A stretch of 21,343 nucleotides of DNA from Phycisphaerales bacterium UBA2421 (GCA_002343075.1 DDRH01000048.1:1-21343); one strand, 5' to 3'. Positions 1-7,847 are shown, numbered from the stretch's first letter. Notes: generated by a model from the sequence alone, not told the origin. Made by a program: numbers and translations.

Positions 1-41
1 GCGGTGGTGGCGGTGGCGGTGGCCGCGGCAAACGCTACTAA
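1..41 (+). CDS. C-terminal end of a glycine-rich protein (partial)
   Basis: Only the last codons are inside the window. Reading from base 3 gives a run of glycines ending GGRGKRY and a TAA stop at 39-41. Such tails are typical of small bacterial RRM-type RNA-binding proteins and of some other glycine-rich proteins. No RRM core is visible here, so the family is an inference. A strong intrinsic terminator follows about 60 bases downstream, which supports this being a real gene end. Confidence 0.6.
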   Translation, partial: GGGGGGGRGKRY

Positions 42-101
42 GCCAGAGCACCCGCAACTCTGCTGCAACATCGCCAGAGATTGTTAGTCGACAAAGATCT
101 T

Positions 102-141
102 CCGCGAGGCCATGCTCGTCATGGCCTCGCGGTTTTGTTTT
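102..141 (+). terminator. Rho-independent terminator
   Basis: A perfect 12-bp stem, CCGCGAGGCCAT (102-113) pairing with 121-132, closes a 7-base loop and is followed by TTTTGTTTT (133-141). It sits 60 bp after the stop at 41 and would end the transcript of the glycine-rich gene. Confidence 0.9.
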
Positions 142-396
142 CGCCCCTGCACACTCACCAGCAAACCCCTCTCATCGCGCCAGACGATTGAGTTTGATTC
201 TCGCGCCGCTGTTCGCGCGGATTTCCACGAATCTGTCGCCGCCATTAATCTGCGTTCGCCCCGCTGGTTTGCTGGTACCTCGTTCGCATCGGTGGTAATG
301 TGACCGGGTTGGCAATGATTCTGTCATGCCTGACCAGCGAACGGATTGCTTTCGACCGGGCCTCCTTCACTCGATCATGCATAGTTTTTTTCGCGG
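142..396. other. Intergenic stretch without a recognised gene
   Basis: This stretch separates the terminator from the radical SAM gene. Short open frames run through it but none has a ribosome binding site or a recognisable product. It must hold the promoter of the radical SAM gene, but I see no convincing -35/-10 pair. Confidence 0.5.
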
Positions 397-2031
397 GTGG
401 TGTGCGTGCGCGTATTGCTTATCTATCCAAAGTTTCCGCCGAGCTTCTGGTCGTTTGAAGAAACCATCAAGCTCATCGGCAGGAAAGCCATGCTCCCCCC
501 TCTGGGCCTGGTCACGGTTGCCGCCATGCTCCCGCAGGAATGGGAGTTCCGGCTGGTCGATCGCAATGTCGGCGACATAACCGAAGCCGACTGGCAGTGG
601 GCTGACATGGTCATGCTTTCAGCAATGATCGTGCAAAAGGCAGACATGTATTCGCAGATTCGTGCCGCAAAGCAACGGGGCAAGCCAGTCGTCGTCGGCG
701 GGCCATATCCCACGTCACTGCCTCATGAATTGCTCGATGCCGGTGCCGACTTTCTGGTGCTCGATGAGGGCGAAATCACGATTCCGCTCTTTCTTGATGC
801 ACTGGCCCGAGGCGAAAAACGGGGCACTTTTCGCTCGGACGGGGTAAAGCCTGATGTGACGCAGACGCCCATCCCCCGTTTTGAACTGCTCGACCTGAAC
901 GCCTATTCCGAAATGTCCGTGCAGTTTTCGCGCGGCTGTCCGTTTATGTGTGAGTTCTGTGACATCATCGTGCTCTACGGTCGCAAACCGCGCACGAAGG
1001 CTCCGGCGCAAATCCTCGCCGAGCTTCAGCGACTCTATGACCTCGGCTGGCGGCGCAGCATTTTCATGGTCGATGATAATTTCATCGGCAACAAAAAGAA
1101 CGTGAAAGTCCTGCTCAAAGACCTACAGCCGTGGCTGGTTGATCGGGGGTATCCGTTTTCGTTCGCAACCGAAGCCTCGGTCGACCTCGCACAAGATCAG
1201 GAAATGATGGACCAGATGCGCGCCTGCAACTTTGGCGCGGTGTTTCTTGGAATTGAAACGCCCGATCCGGAGAGTCTGAAACTCACGAAAAAGACGCAGA
1301 ACAATCGCGATCCACTGAATGAATCGGTGAACAGGATCACCCGTTCGGGCATTCAGGTGATGGCCGGGTTTATCATCGGATTTGATAATGAAAAGACCGG
1401 TGCCGGTGAGAGAATTGTGCAGTTTGTGGAAGAAACAGCCATTCCGAAAGCAACTTTCAGCATGCTGCAGGCCTTGCCCGACACCGGACTTTCCAAACGG
1501 CTGGCGGCCGAGGGCCGGCTGATCGACAGTCAAGGCGGTGACATTAACCAGACGACGTTGCTCAATTTTATCCCCACGCGCCCGGTGGACGAGATTGCCC
1601 GGGAATACGTCAATGGGTTCTGGACGCTCTACGACCCGATTAAATACCTCGAGCGCACCTACCGCCACTTCCTCATGCTCGGCGAAGCGGACTTTCCAAA
1701 AAAGCCCAAGTCGGCCAAACGCCGGCTGGATCGCGCCACGCTTCGCGCGCTGCTCATTGTATTCTGGCGCCAGGGTATCAAGCGGAAGAGCCGGTTCGTC
1801 TTCTGGAAAAGACTCTGGCAAATGTATCGCAAGAACCCGGGCGGCGTGGCGAGCTACCTGGGCACCTGTTCGCAAGCGGAACACTTTTTGCTTTACCGCG
1901 AGTTGGTGCGCACCGAGATTTCACAGCAACTTGCGGCGTGGCAAAAGGCACCGCCGACCTCGGCCAGTGGGGAGACCGTCGCCCGTTCGACCCCGCGGCC
2001 GCTGCCTGTGCTTCAGGCTGCGGGTGGCTAA
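397..2031 (+). CDS. B12-binding radical SAM protein, DUF4070-like
   Basis: Predicted cobalamin-binding radical SAM enzyme, a class that often does methylations or rearrangements on unreactive carbon; the substrate is unknown. The N-terminal 140 residues form a Rossmann-like B12-binding domain beginning VRVLLIYPKFPPSFWSFE. The usual DxHxxG cobalamin-ligand motif is replaced by DRNVG (residues 55-59). The radical SAM core has the cluster motif CPFMCEFC (Cys181, Cys185, Cys188), then YGRKPRTK and FMVDDNFIGNKK. The C-terminal region (about 390-520) resembles DUF4070. The hopanoid C-2 methylase HpnP is, as I recall, a related class, but I cannot assign that function. The frame opens at GTG 397; GTG 400 or GTG 406 (giving MRVLLIYP) are equally possible and 406 fits the family N-terminus best. 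No clear ribosome binding site decides. The next gene is convergent. Confidence 0.9.
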   Translation: MVCVRVLLIYPKFPPSFWSFEETIKLIGRKAMLPPLGLVTVAAMLPQEWEFRLVDRNVGDITEADWQWADMVMLSAMIVQKADMYSQIRAAKQRGKPVVVGGPYPTSLPHELLDAGADFLVLDEGEITIPLFLDALARGEKRGTFRSDGVKPDVTQTPIPRFELLDLNAYSEMSVQFSRGCPFMCEFCDIIVLYGRKPRTKAPAQILAELQRLYDLGWRRSIFMVDDNFIGNKKNVKVLLKDLQPWLVDRGYPFSFATEASVDLAQDQEMMDQMRACNFGAVFLGIETPDPESLKLTKKTQNNRDPLNESVNRITRSGIQVMAGFIIGFDNEKTGAGERIVQFVEETAIPKATFSMLQALPDTGLSKRLAAEGRLIDSQGGDINQTTLLNFIPTRPVDEIAREYVNGFWTLYDPIKYLERTYRHFLMLGEADFPKKPKSAKRRLDRATLRALLIVFWRQGIKRKSRFVFWKRLWQMYRKNPGGVASYLGTCSQAEHFLLYRELVRTEISQQLAAWQKAPPTSASGETVARSTPRPLPVLQAAGG

Positions 2032-2036
2032 GGTCC

Positions 2037-2051
2037 CCCGCCAGCGGCGGG
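2037..2051. terminator. Small GC-rich hairpin between convergent genes
   Basis: CCCGCC and GGCGGG form a 6-bp stem around AGC in the 24-bp gap between the convergent radical SAM gene and the LolA-like gene. There is no T-run on either side, so a role in termination is only suggested by position. Confidence 0.3.
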
Positions 2052-2055
2052 TCGG

Positions 2056-2877
2056 TCACTCGCCCGGCTTCGCCGCCGGGGCCTGCTGGGCCTTGAGCTT
2101 CTCGATGTCTGCGGGGAGTGCAAACTTCGCCTCGTCGAGCGTGGTGTCGTGGTCAACACTTTCCACGGTCATGCTCATGGTCATGCCCGCCACTTCCTGC
2201 ACCGTGGTGGTGGGAATTTTAATGCCGCCAAAGTCTTTGTAATTGCTTATCTTGCTCACCACCGCCAGCTCGCCCATGGGCGACTGCATGACGGTATCCA
2301 TGCGCACAACCAGCCCGGATTCTTTATCGTAGTACCCTACCGAATCAGCAAGCCCTTCGCCGACGGGCGTGAGCTTGACCTTGTAAGCCGGCTTGCCGTC
2401 GACATCTTCGACGCCGATTGTCTCGGCCGACTTGTAATACTTCTCCCAGTCTGAATCGCCATCGAAACGAAACTGCCTGATGAGCGTATCGCGCTCGCCC
2501 CCAGAGAGAATGCGCGCGCCCTGCATCGGGTCGATCGACCAGGCTGTTTCGCCGTCGCTGCCTTGCTTCATCACGCCCAAAGCTGGGATCTCGGATTCGA
2601 CAAGTCCCTTGTCGGGCGCTAATTGAAAAATGGTGAGAGATGCCTTCATTCCTTGCGCGGGGATGTCGAGTGTGCCCTTGGTGGTGCGGCTGGTGAACTT
2701 CGCATAGGCTTCGCGACCGCCGGTGGCCTGAATAAAGCGTTCAATGACTTCCTTCCCCGCAGGCAAAGCGGTGGCTGCAACCTCATCGGCGCGCGCCGTT
2801 GATGTCGTCAAAACCACCGGCAACCCTGCACCCACCACCGCTGCGGCAAGCACCGCGATCGAAAGCAATCGTTTCAT
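2056..2877 (-). CDS. Exported LolA-like protein of unknown function
   Basis: A 273-residue exported protein. Residues 1-30 form a signal peptide: basic MKRLL, a hydrophobic Ala/Val stretch, then a likely cut after TARA. The mature part opens with an amphipathic segment (KEVIERFIQATGGREAYAKF) common at the start of planctomycetal proteins with a LolA/LolB-like half-barrel. It continues as beta-strands with FGGIKIPTTT near residue 222, a phrase seen in outer-membrane lipoprotein-sorting-like proteins. The Lys/Pro/Ala-rich tail looks disordered. Start ATG 2877 has GGAGAG five bases upstream. It lies 147 bp downstream of the S41-like gene on the same strand, with a possible promoter between. The fold call is by resemblance and no substrate can be named. 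Confidence 0.75.
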   Translation of the reverse strand: MKRLLSIAVLAAAVVGAGLPVVLTTSTARADEVAATALPAGKEVIERFIQATGGREAYAKFTSRTTKGTLDIPAQGMKASLTIFQLAPDKGLVESEIPALGVMKQGSDGETAWSIDPMQGARILSGGERDTLIRQFRFDGDSDWEKYYKSAETIGVEDVDGKPAYKVKLTPVGEGLADSVGYYDKESGLVVRMDTVMQSPMGELAVVSKISNYKDFGGIKIPTTTVQEVAGMTMSMTVESVDHDTTLDEAKFALPADIEKLKAQQAPAAKPGE

Positions 2878-2948
2878 AGTCTCTCCGAGTTAAATCCTGA
2901 GTATTTCTTGTAAAAACGGCGGTCGCTCGATGATCGACCCTTACTCAC

Positions 2949-2954
2949 ACTATA
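2949..2954 (-). promoter_or_regulatory. Possible -10 element for the LolA-like gene
   Basis: On the minus strand this reads TATAGT, one mismatch from TATAAT, about 70 bases before the ATG at 2877. No good -35 hexamer is found at 16-18 bp, so this is a weak call. Confidence 0.3.
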
Positions 2955-3024
2955 GGCGCAACACCCGCAAATGTTTCAGGGCAGCCATTTCCGCCCGGCG
3001 ACACCGCCGCGGGGTGTTAGCCGC

Positions 3025-4353
3025 TCACTTCTTTGAACGAATCCAATCCACCGCGGCCTCGATCACGCGATCTTGGCCGGCCAGCAAGCTCTTGCGGTCG
3101 GGCTTGACTTCCACATCGGGAGTGACGCCCTTGCCTTCCAGCACATCACCCTTGGCCGACACATAGTTGGCAAACGCGTACTGGAATCCGTCGCCGTTAG
3201 GCAGTTTCTCGATTCGGCTGGGCAATGCTGCGCCCGGCGTGGGGGTGCCAAAGATCCGCGCCCGCCCGATGTCCTTCAGCCCGCCGGACATGATTTCGCT
3301 CGTACTCATCGATCCTTCGTCAATCAGCACCGCGACCGGCCCCTTAAAAATGGTCGGCTGGGGGTTGATGACAAACTTCAGGTCACCGGATCGCATGGTC
3401 ATGGTTCCGAGCTTGGTTCCCGGCTCGCTGACGAGATAGCCCGCCATGCCGTTGGCCATAAATCCGATCCCGCCGGGGTTACCACGCAAGTCGATGATGA
3501 AGCCGTCGGCCTTTTCAAACTGCTCGACGGCGCGCTTGAACGCGGTCGATACGGTCGGCGGATCAAAAAACGCGTTGAAGGCAATGTAGCCAATCCCCGG
3601 CGAGACTTCCTTCACCGTGGTTCGGAGATAAAACGTCGGCAGGTTGCCAAACTTGGCCGGCTTGCCCTGCGGGGTTGCCAGGACAATCTCTTTCTTGACT
3701 CGATGATTGCTGCCATCCAAAAAAGTCGCGCGGACGGTGTCACCGGCATCGCCGGATAGAAGTTGCTGGGTGGTGAGCTTTCGATATGCCAAGACGAGGC
3801 TGGAATCGGCATACGCCGCATCGACACGCTTGAGCACATCGGCCACTTCGAGTTTCCCGGCAGATTCGAGAATCCAGCCCGGCCGAACCCCCGCAGCGGC
3901 GCCCGGCGAGTTGGCTTCGACCTCGGTTACCAACGCCACGCCATCGACAACGCTCACATGAATGCCCGAATCCCCCTGTCCTGCGCCGGGCGTCTTGGAA
4001 TCATCCCCGCTGGGTAGACTTGCCACGCGTTCGTAAGCTTCACTCGGGATAATGCCAAAGTGAGACTGCTTGAGCCGCTGAATCAACGCCAGCATCGCAG
4101 CGCGGGCCTCGGCGTCGGTCTTGGCGGCTTGGACCCTGGGCCGCAGTTCATCGCGGGCAGCAGACCAGTCGACGCCATTGAGATCTTTATCCCAATGTTG
4201 ATCGCGAATGGTCGTCCAAACCTGGTCGAACGATTCGACATGTTTCTGGCGGCGCGCGTCATCAATCGGCGCAAGGTCGGCCGACTTGGCCGATCGACAA
4301 CCCGGCAATAGCGCAAACGCACATACCAACAGCCCAAAAATCGACAATTTCAC
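3025..4353 (-). CDS. S41-family (C-terminal processing protease-like) lipoprotein
   Basis: A 442-residue envelope protein, probably lipid-anchored. MKLSIFGLLVCAFALLPGC is a lipoprotein signal with the acylated cysteine at 19. A helical N-terminal region is followed by a PDZ-like domain (about 125-215, with GVALVTEVEANSPGAAAGV) and an S41 protease core (about 245-420) with YIAFNAFFD, IIDLRGNPGG and the nucleophile motif GSMSTSE. By alignment with the E. coli Prc triad (Ser430, Asp441, Lys455), the serine is residue 350 and the aspartate 361. The lysine position falls on Ala375 (GTPTPGAALPS), so the classic Ser-Lys dyad is not intact. The open frame extends to TTG 4371, but GTG 4353 is preferred: AAGGAG lies eight bases upstream and the signal peptide then begins correctly. 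It may act on exported proteins or be a non-catalytic relative. Confidence 0.88.
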   Translation of the reverse strand: MKLSIFGLLVCAFALLPGCRSAKSADLAPIDDARRQKHVESFDQVWTTIRDQHWDKDLNGVDWSAARDELRPRVQAAKTDAEARAAMLALIQRLKQSHFGIIPSEAYERVASLPSGDDSKTPGAGQGDSGIHVSVVDGVALVTEVEANSPGAAAGVRPGWILESAGKLEVADVLKRVDAAYADSSLVLAYRKLTTQQLLSGDAGDTVRATFLDGSNHRVKKEIVLATPQGKPAKFGNLPTFYLRTTVKEVSPGIGYIAFNAFFDPPTVSTAFKRAVEQFEKADGFIIDLRGNPGGIGFMANGMAGYLVSEPGTKLGTMTMRSGDLKFVINPQPTIFKGPVAVLIDEGSMSTSEIMSGGLKDIGRARIFGTPTPGAALPSRIEKLPNGDGFQYAFANYVSAKGDVLEGKGVTPDVEVKPDRKSLLAGQDRVIEAAVDWIRSKK

Positions 4354-4361
4354 GCTAACCA

Positions 4362-4367
4362 CTCCTT
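4362..4367 (-). promoter_or_regulatory. Ribosome binding site that sets the S41 gene start
   Basis: On the minus strand this is AAGGAG, eight bases before GTG 4353. It lies inside the longer open frame that begins with TTG 4371, which argues that translation starts at 4353. Confidence 0.75.
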
Positions 4368-4406
4368 GCAAACCGGGGTAATCATAGACGCCCGCTGGCA
4401 GACGAA

Positions 4407-4453
4407 CAAAAAAAGGCCTCGCTGCAAACGGTGGCGCGTATGCAGCAGGCCTT
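4407..4453 (-). terminator. Rho-independent terminator of the DNRLRE-protein gene
   Basis: Read on the minus strand, AAGGCCTGCTGCA (4453-4441) pairs with TGCAGCGAGGCCTT (4426-4413), with one bulged base and a 14-base loop. A run of T follows. It begins about 30 bp after the stop at 4482 and also insulates the S41 gene downstream. Confidence 0.85.
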
Positions 4454-4481
4454 GGTTTCGATGAACAACGAAATCTATTTC

Positions 4482-5246
4482 CTACGAGTTTGAGGCTTCC
4501 TTCCGGCGCTTGCGAATGCGTCGAATCCCGGCGGTTGCGGCGGCACCGGCGCTCGTCAGCACGGCAGGCAGGACGGCCCCCGGGAGCGGAACAGGTACCA
4601 CCCCCCCACCGGTGCCGGTGGAGGTGGCGTTGACTGTGATGCGAAATGCGTGGGCCGGGTTGAATTCCTGCTCGGCAAAGTACTCCCAGTTCCGATTGTT
4701 GCGATCCGCACTTTCATTCGCTGCGGCGAACATCAGGCTCAGCTTGCCATCGCCCGCTGCCTCGGATTGCACGAGTTCGGTCAGGTCCCACCGGGCGGTT
4801 TCACCCAACTTGGCCGAGGCCGAGTCAAACAGCGCATCGGGCGAGCCGTAGGCCGGGCCGGGCTGATTGATCCAATTGATCGTCTTCTCGGACCAGTCAT
4901 CAACGGAAACGAAGTGAATCCGGTGCAAGCCGTTGTCGTCGCGGTCGAGGTCATCTTCATAAACCGCTGACAAGACGGCGCTTTCTATCTTCGCGGTCTT
5001 GAGCGTCTCCGGAAAATCGAACATGAGATAGAAACGGGCGATGTCGTTGGTGCCGTCTGATCCGACAAACAACCCCCCGCGGTTGGTGTTGTCGTCGTAG
5101 TTTTTTTCTGCAAAGCCAGAAACGACGCTTTCGTCCTGCGAGACAGGAACCACCATGCTCACGCCCGCATCGGCGATTTGTGCACCGGCAAACCCGGCAA
5201 TGATCGTGAGGGCTGCTGTAACAGTGGTTGGTTCGGTTCGTGCCAT
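4482..5246 (-). CDS. Secreted DNRLRE-type protein with VPLPG sorting tail
   Basis: A 254-residue exported protein. It starts with a signal peptide (MARTEPTTVTAALTIIAGFA...), cut near ADAG. The mature part resembles a DNRLRE/CBM96-type beta-sandwich, with a SFAEKNYDDN-like opening (here SGFAEKNYDDNTNRGG), FYLMFDFPETL, DDWSEKTINWINQP and ARWDLTELVQ. The C-terminus is a PEP-CTERM-like sorting signal: a VPVPLPG motif, an Ala-rich hydrophobic helix, then RRIRKRRKE. Known families with this tripartite tail are processed by an exosortase; none is encoded here. ATG 5246 is chosen over the upstream end of the frame (5414) because GGAGAT lies five bases before it and the signal peptide begins there. 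The role is probably cell-surface or extracellular matrix related (inference). Confidence 0.85.
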   Translation of the reverse strand: MARTEPTTVTAALTIIAGFAGAQIADAGVSMVVPVSQDESVVSGFAEKNYDDNTNRGGLFVGSDGTNDIARFYLMFDFPETLKTAKIESAVLSAVYEDDLDRDDNGLHRIHFVSVDDWSEKTINWINQPGPAYGSPDALFDSASAKLGETARWDLTELVQSEAAGDGKLSLMFAAANESADRNNRNWEYFAEQEFNPAHAFRITVNATSTGTGGGVVPVPLPGAVLPAVLTSAGAAATAGIRRIRKRRKEASNS

Positions 5247-5251
5247 GACTG

Positions 5252-5257
5252 ATCTCC
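5252..5257 (-). promoter_or_regulatory. Ribosome binding site that sets the DNRLRE-protein start
   Basis: On the minus strand this is GGAGAT, five bases before ATG 5246. It supports the internal start over longer versions of the frame. Confidence 0.7.
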
Positions 5258-5367
5258 AGACGGGCTTCGCGGGTGCCGCCCAAGCGACATTTCTGCGGCG
5301 AGCCTGCTTTCGTGTACTGACAAGGACTCTTATCGGTCGCACGATGAACAAACCTTGAGCTATCGGA

Positions 5368-5395
5368 CGTCTGGCACGGTTGTAGCGTCTGGCAC
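5368..5395. repeat. Direct repeat, possible operator
   Basis: CGTCTGGCAC occurs at 5368-5377 and again at 5386-5395, 18 bp apart start to start. It lies in the divergent gap between the DNRLRE gene and the C39-like gene, 60-90 bp before the presumed start of the latter transcript. A regulator binding site is possible but no family is recognised. Confidence 0.4.
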
Positions 5396-5454
5396 CGATC
5401 GGCCCGCTTGACATCGCTCGGGAAAGAGGCTCGCGTTCACCTGTAATCAGCCGC

Positions 5455-5460
5455 TATACT
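5455..5460 (+). promoter_or_regulatory. Possible -10 element of a near-leaderless transcript
   Basis: TATACT lies 10 bases before ATG 5471. Transcription would start only about 3 bases before the ATG, and there is no Shine-Dalgarno sequence. No good -35 hexamer is visible at 16-18 bp. Confidence 0.4.
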
Positions 5461-5470
5461 CTCCCGGGTC

Positions 5471-6721
5471 ATGTCTTCCCGCGGTCCGACGATCATTGCG
5501 ACGGTTGCAACGATGATGGTAATCATCGCGCTTTGCATCGCCCTCGCCGCCCACAGCGCCGATTCGGCGCCCAAAGGTGGCAACCCGCTCTCGCTGCAGC
5601 CTGATTTCGCCGACAAGCTCGACTTTTTCGACACGCAACGCGCCTTCGAGGCCGGGACGCTCACACGCGTCAAAGCCAATAGCTCGGGCGATGGCGGGGT
5701 TGTCGTGCTCGATGCATCAACCGAAAACCAGTTTCCCCGCCGAGGGGTGTGGATCAGCCCGATTGTGCAAGCGGAGTTTAACTTTCAGGAGCTACTCCCG
5801 TCGTACAACGCATACGCCCCGCCGGGCACCGGCGTGAGGCTGCAAATGCGGGTCCGCGATGCGAAGAACGGGAAGTGGTCGCCGTGGCTTTATTTTGGCA
5901 GGTGGGGCCGCACGGTCGCCGGCCGCGGCGACGATCAGGTCGTCACCAGTTTCGCCGGCGGGCGCGTGGAGACCGACGTCCTTCTGCTCCACCGACCGGC
6001 CGACGCCTACCAGGTGCGCGTTGCCCTGCAAAGCCTGACCCCGGATATCAGCGCGACGCCGGTTCTTCGGCGCGTTGCCGTCTGCTACAGCGGACCGGTA
6101 AGCGATGCCCAGGCGCGTGCAAAGTTTCTCGCGCCTGTTGCTACTCCCCTCGTGGGAGCAAAGGTGCTTAAGGTGCCGTTTATTCCACAGGGTGATGCAC
6201 CCAAACCGCTGATTGGCGAAGTCTGCTCCCCGACAAGCATGACCATGGTGAGCACCTACGGCGGGGCAGCGCGCCCGCTGACCGAGAATGCACTGGCAAT
6301 CTACGACGACGAGGCCAACATTTTCGGAAACTGGAATCGGGCCGTGCAACGCGCCGGCGAACTTGGGCTGGATGCCTGGCTGGCGCGGTTTCGCAACTGG
6401 GATCAGGTTCGGGCGATGATCGCCATCAACCAGCCTGTCATTGCCAGCATCCGATTTGAACGCGGCGTGATGCCCAGCAACCCGATCTATCAAGAAAACG
6501 ACGGGCACCTGATTGTGATAAAAGGCTTCACCTCCGAGGGCGATGTGATTGTAAATGACCCCGCTAGCCGTGATAAAGGGGACGGCGTGGTTTACAAGGC
6601 CTCGGAGTTGGGCAATGCATGGTTCGGGGCCGGGGGTGTCGGTTACATTATCCGGCCCCGCGGGGCGCCGCGGATGGCGTCTGAAGTGCCGACAACCGTG
6701 CCGTCGGGTCCTGCGAAGTAG
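5471..6721 (+). CDS. Exported C39-like cysteine peptidase
   Basis: A 416-residue exported protein. Residues 1-33 are a signal peptide or N-terminal anchor (hydrophobic stretch IIATVATMMVIIALCIALAA). Residues about 40-215 form a beta-rich region of unknown fold (SPIVQAEFNFQELLPSYNAY, RVRDAKNGKWSPWLYFG). Residues about 230-395 form a papain-like C39 (C39_2 type) domain opening KVPFIPQG, with the catalytic Cys252 in GEVCSPTSMTM, His346 in NDGHLIVIKGF and Asp363 in VNDPAS. The substrate is probably an envelope or extracellular peptide. ATG 5471 has no ribosome binding site but sits 10 bases after a -10-like TATACT. The gene ends 10 bp before nagZ, so it likely heads an operon with nagZ, the symporter and the DUF2231 gene. 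A role in cleaving cell-wall peptides is a context inference. Confidence 0.85.
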   Translation: MSSRGPTIIATVATMMVIIALCIALAAHSADSAPKGGNPLSLQPDFADKLDFFDTQRAFEAGTLTRVKANSSGDGGVVVLDASTENQFPRRGVWISPIVQAEFNFQELLPSYNAYAPPGTGVRLQMRVRDAKNGKWSPWLYFGRWGRTVAGRGDDQVVTSFAGGRVETDVLLLHRPADAYQVRVALQSLTPDISATPVLRRVAVCYSGPVSDAQARAKFLAPVATPLVGAKVLKVPFIPQGDAPKPLIGEVCSPTSMTMVSTYGGAARPLTENALAIYDDEANIFGNWNRAVQRAGELGLDAWLARFRNWDQVRAMIAINQPVIASIRFERGVMPSNPIYQENDGHLIVIKGFTSEGDVIVNDPASRDKGDGVVYKASELGNAWFGAGGVGYIIRPRGAPRMASEVPTTVPSGPAK

Positions 6722-6731
6722 CGTGAGCGTG

Positions 6732-7847
6732 ATGGTAAAGTTTGACCTGGACATGTCCGTAGCCCGCCTGTTTGGTGTGGGGTTTCACGGAACGCAGATG
6801 ACCGATGACCTGATGTGGCTCATCGATCGCGGTGTTTCCACCATCATCCTCTTCAAGCGGAATGTCGAGTCACCCGAACAGCTCGCCAAGCTCTGCGGTG
6901 AGATCAAACGGCGCGCCGGCAGGCCCATCGCCATCGCCATCGATCAGGAAGGGGGCCGGGTCATGCGCCTGCGAGGCAAGTTTACTGACATGCCGAGCAT
7001 GCGTGACGTCGGCCGCACCAATGACACCGACTTGGCGCGCCACGTCGGCATGGTGCTCGGCAAGGAACTGCGCGCGGTCAATATCGATATTAACTTCGCG
7101 CCTGTCATGGACATTGACACCAACCCGTCCAATCCGGTCATCGGCGATCGCTCGTTTGGCCGGTCGGCGCAGCTCGTCACACGACTGGGCACGGCGGTTA
7201 TCGAAGGGTTGCAGTCGGCGGGGGTTGCGGCTTGTGCCAAGCATTTCCCCGGCCATGGCGATACCAATGCCGACAGCCATTACACCCTGCCGATTCTCGA
7301 TCATCCAATCGAACGGCTGGAGAAAGTCGAACTGGTCCCCTTCGCCGCTGCCATTGCCGCGGGGGTGGCTTCGATCATGACGGCACATGTGATCTTCAAG
7401 CCGCTCGACCCCGATTTTCCAGCGACCATGAGCGAGAAGGTGCTCAAACCGCTTTTGCGCCAGCGACTCAACTTCAAAGGCGTCGTCTTCAGCGACGACC
7501 TTGAAATGCGGGCAATTGCCGAGCATTACGGCGTGGAGCAGGCAATTCTCCGCGGGATCGGTGCGGGTGTGGATGTCTTTATGATCTGCCACGACCATCA
7601 ATTGCAGCATCGCGCGATCGATCGGCTCATTGATGCCGTCGAAAATGGCGAGGTGGCCGAGGAGTTGATCGTACAGGCCAACGCGCGGGTGAACACGCTC
7701 ATCAACACCTACGCCCACCCCGCCCACAGCGGCGAAATGGGCGTGATCGGCTGCAACGATCATGTCACCGTCGCATACGGCGTGCGACAACTCGCCGGCG
7801 GCGTGGCGGGAACGCAAAAGGACCCGACAGAATACCTGCCGGGCTAG
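6732..7847 (+). CDS. nagZ: Beta-N-acetylhexosaminidase (glycoside hydrolase family 3)
   Basis: NagZ removes N-acetylglucosamine from GlcNAc-anhydro-MurNAc muropeptides during peptidoglycan recycling (EC 3.2.1.52). The 371-residue protein has the full set of GH3 NagZ landmarks: AIDQEGGRVMRL (68-80), FAPVMDI (122-128), and AKHFPGHGDTNADSH (169-183), which carries the Asp181-Ser-His183 acid/base dyad. It also has FSDDLEM (253-259) with the nucleophile aspartate. No signal peptide is seen, so it is probably cytoplasmic. The C-terminal 40 residues are outside the catalytic barrel. ATG 6732 is chosen because the family's GQLF-like start (ARLFGVGF) follows shortly after; ATG 6753 is an alternative, and the longer frame back to 6555 overlaps the C39 gene. 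No strong ribosome binding site is present, so coupling to the C39 gene 10 bp upstream is likely. Confidence 0.93.
   Translation: MVKFDLDMSVARLFGVGFHGTQMTDDLMWLIDRGVSTIILFKRNVESPEQLAKLCGEIKRRAGRPIAIAIDQEGGRVMRLRGKFTDMPSMRDVGRTNDTDLARHVGMVLGKELRAVNIDINFAPVMDIDTNPSNPVIGDRSFGRSAQLVTRLGTAVIEGLQSAGVAACAKHFPGHGDTNADSHYTLPILDHPIERLEKVELVPFAAAIAAGVASIMTAHVIFKPLDPDFPATMSEKVLKPLLRQRLNFKGVVFSDDLEMRAIAEHYGVEQAILRGIGAGVDVFMICHDHQLQHRAIDRLIDAVENGEVAEELIVQANARVNTLINTYAHPAHSGEMGVIGCNDHVTVAYGVRQLAGGVAGTQKDPTEYLPG

Noticed and set aside
1..29. GGTGGC repeats as a minisatellite
   Set aside because: They are in frame with a stop codon and encode a glycine-rich tail, so a coding explanation is enough.
5408..5413. 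Perfect TTGACA as a -35 element
   Set aside because: No -10-like hexamer lies 16-18 bp downstream on the plus strand; the nearest, TATACT at 5455, is much too far.
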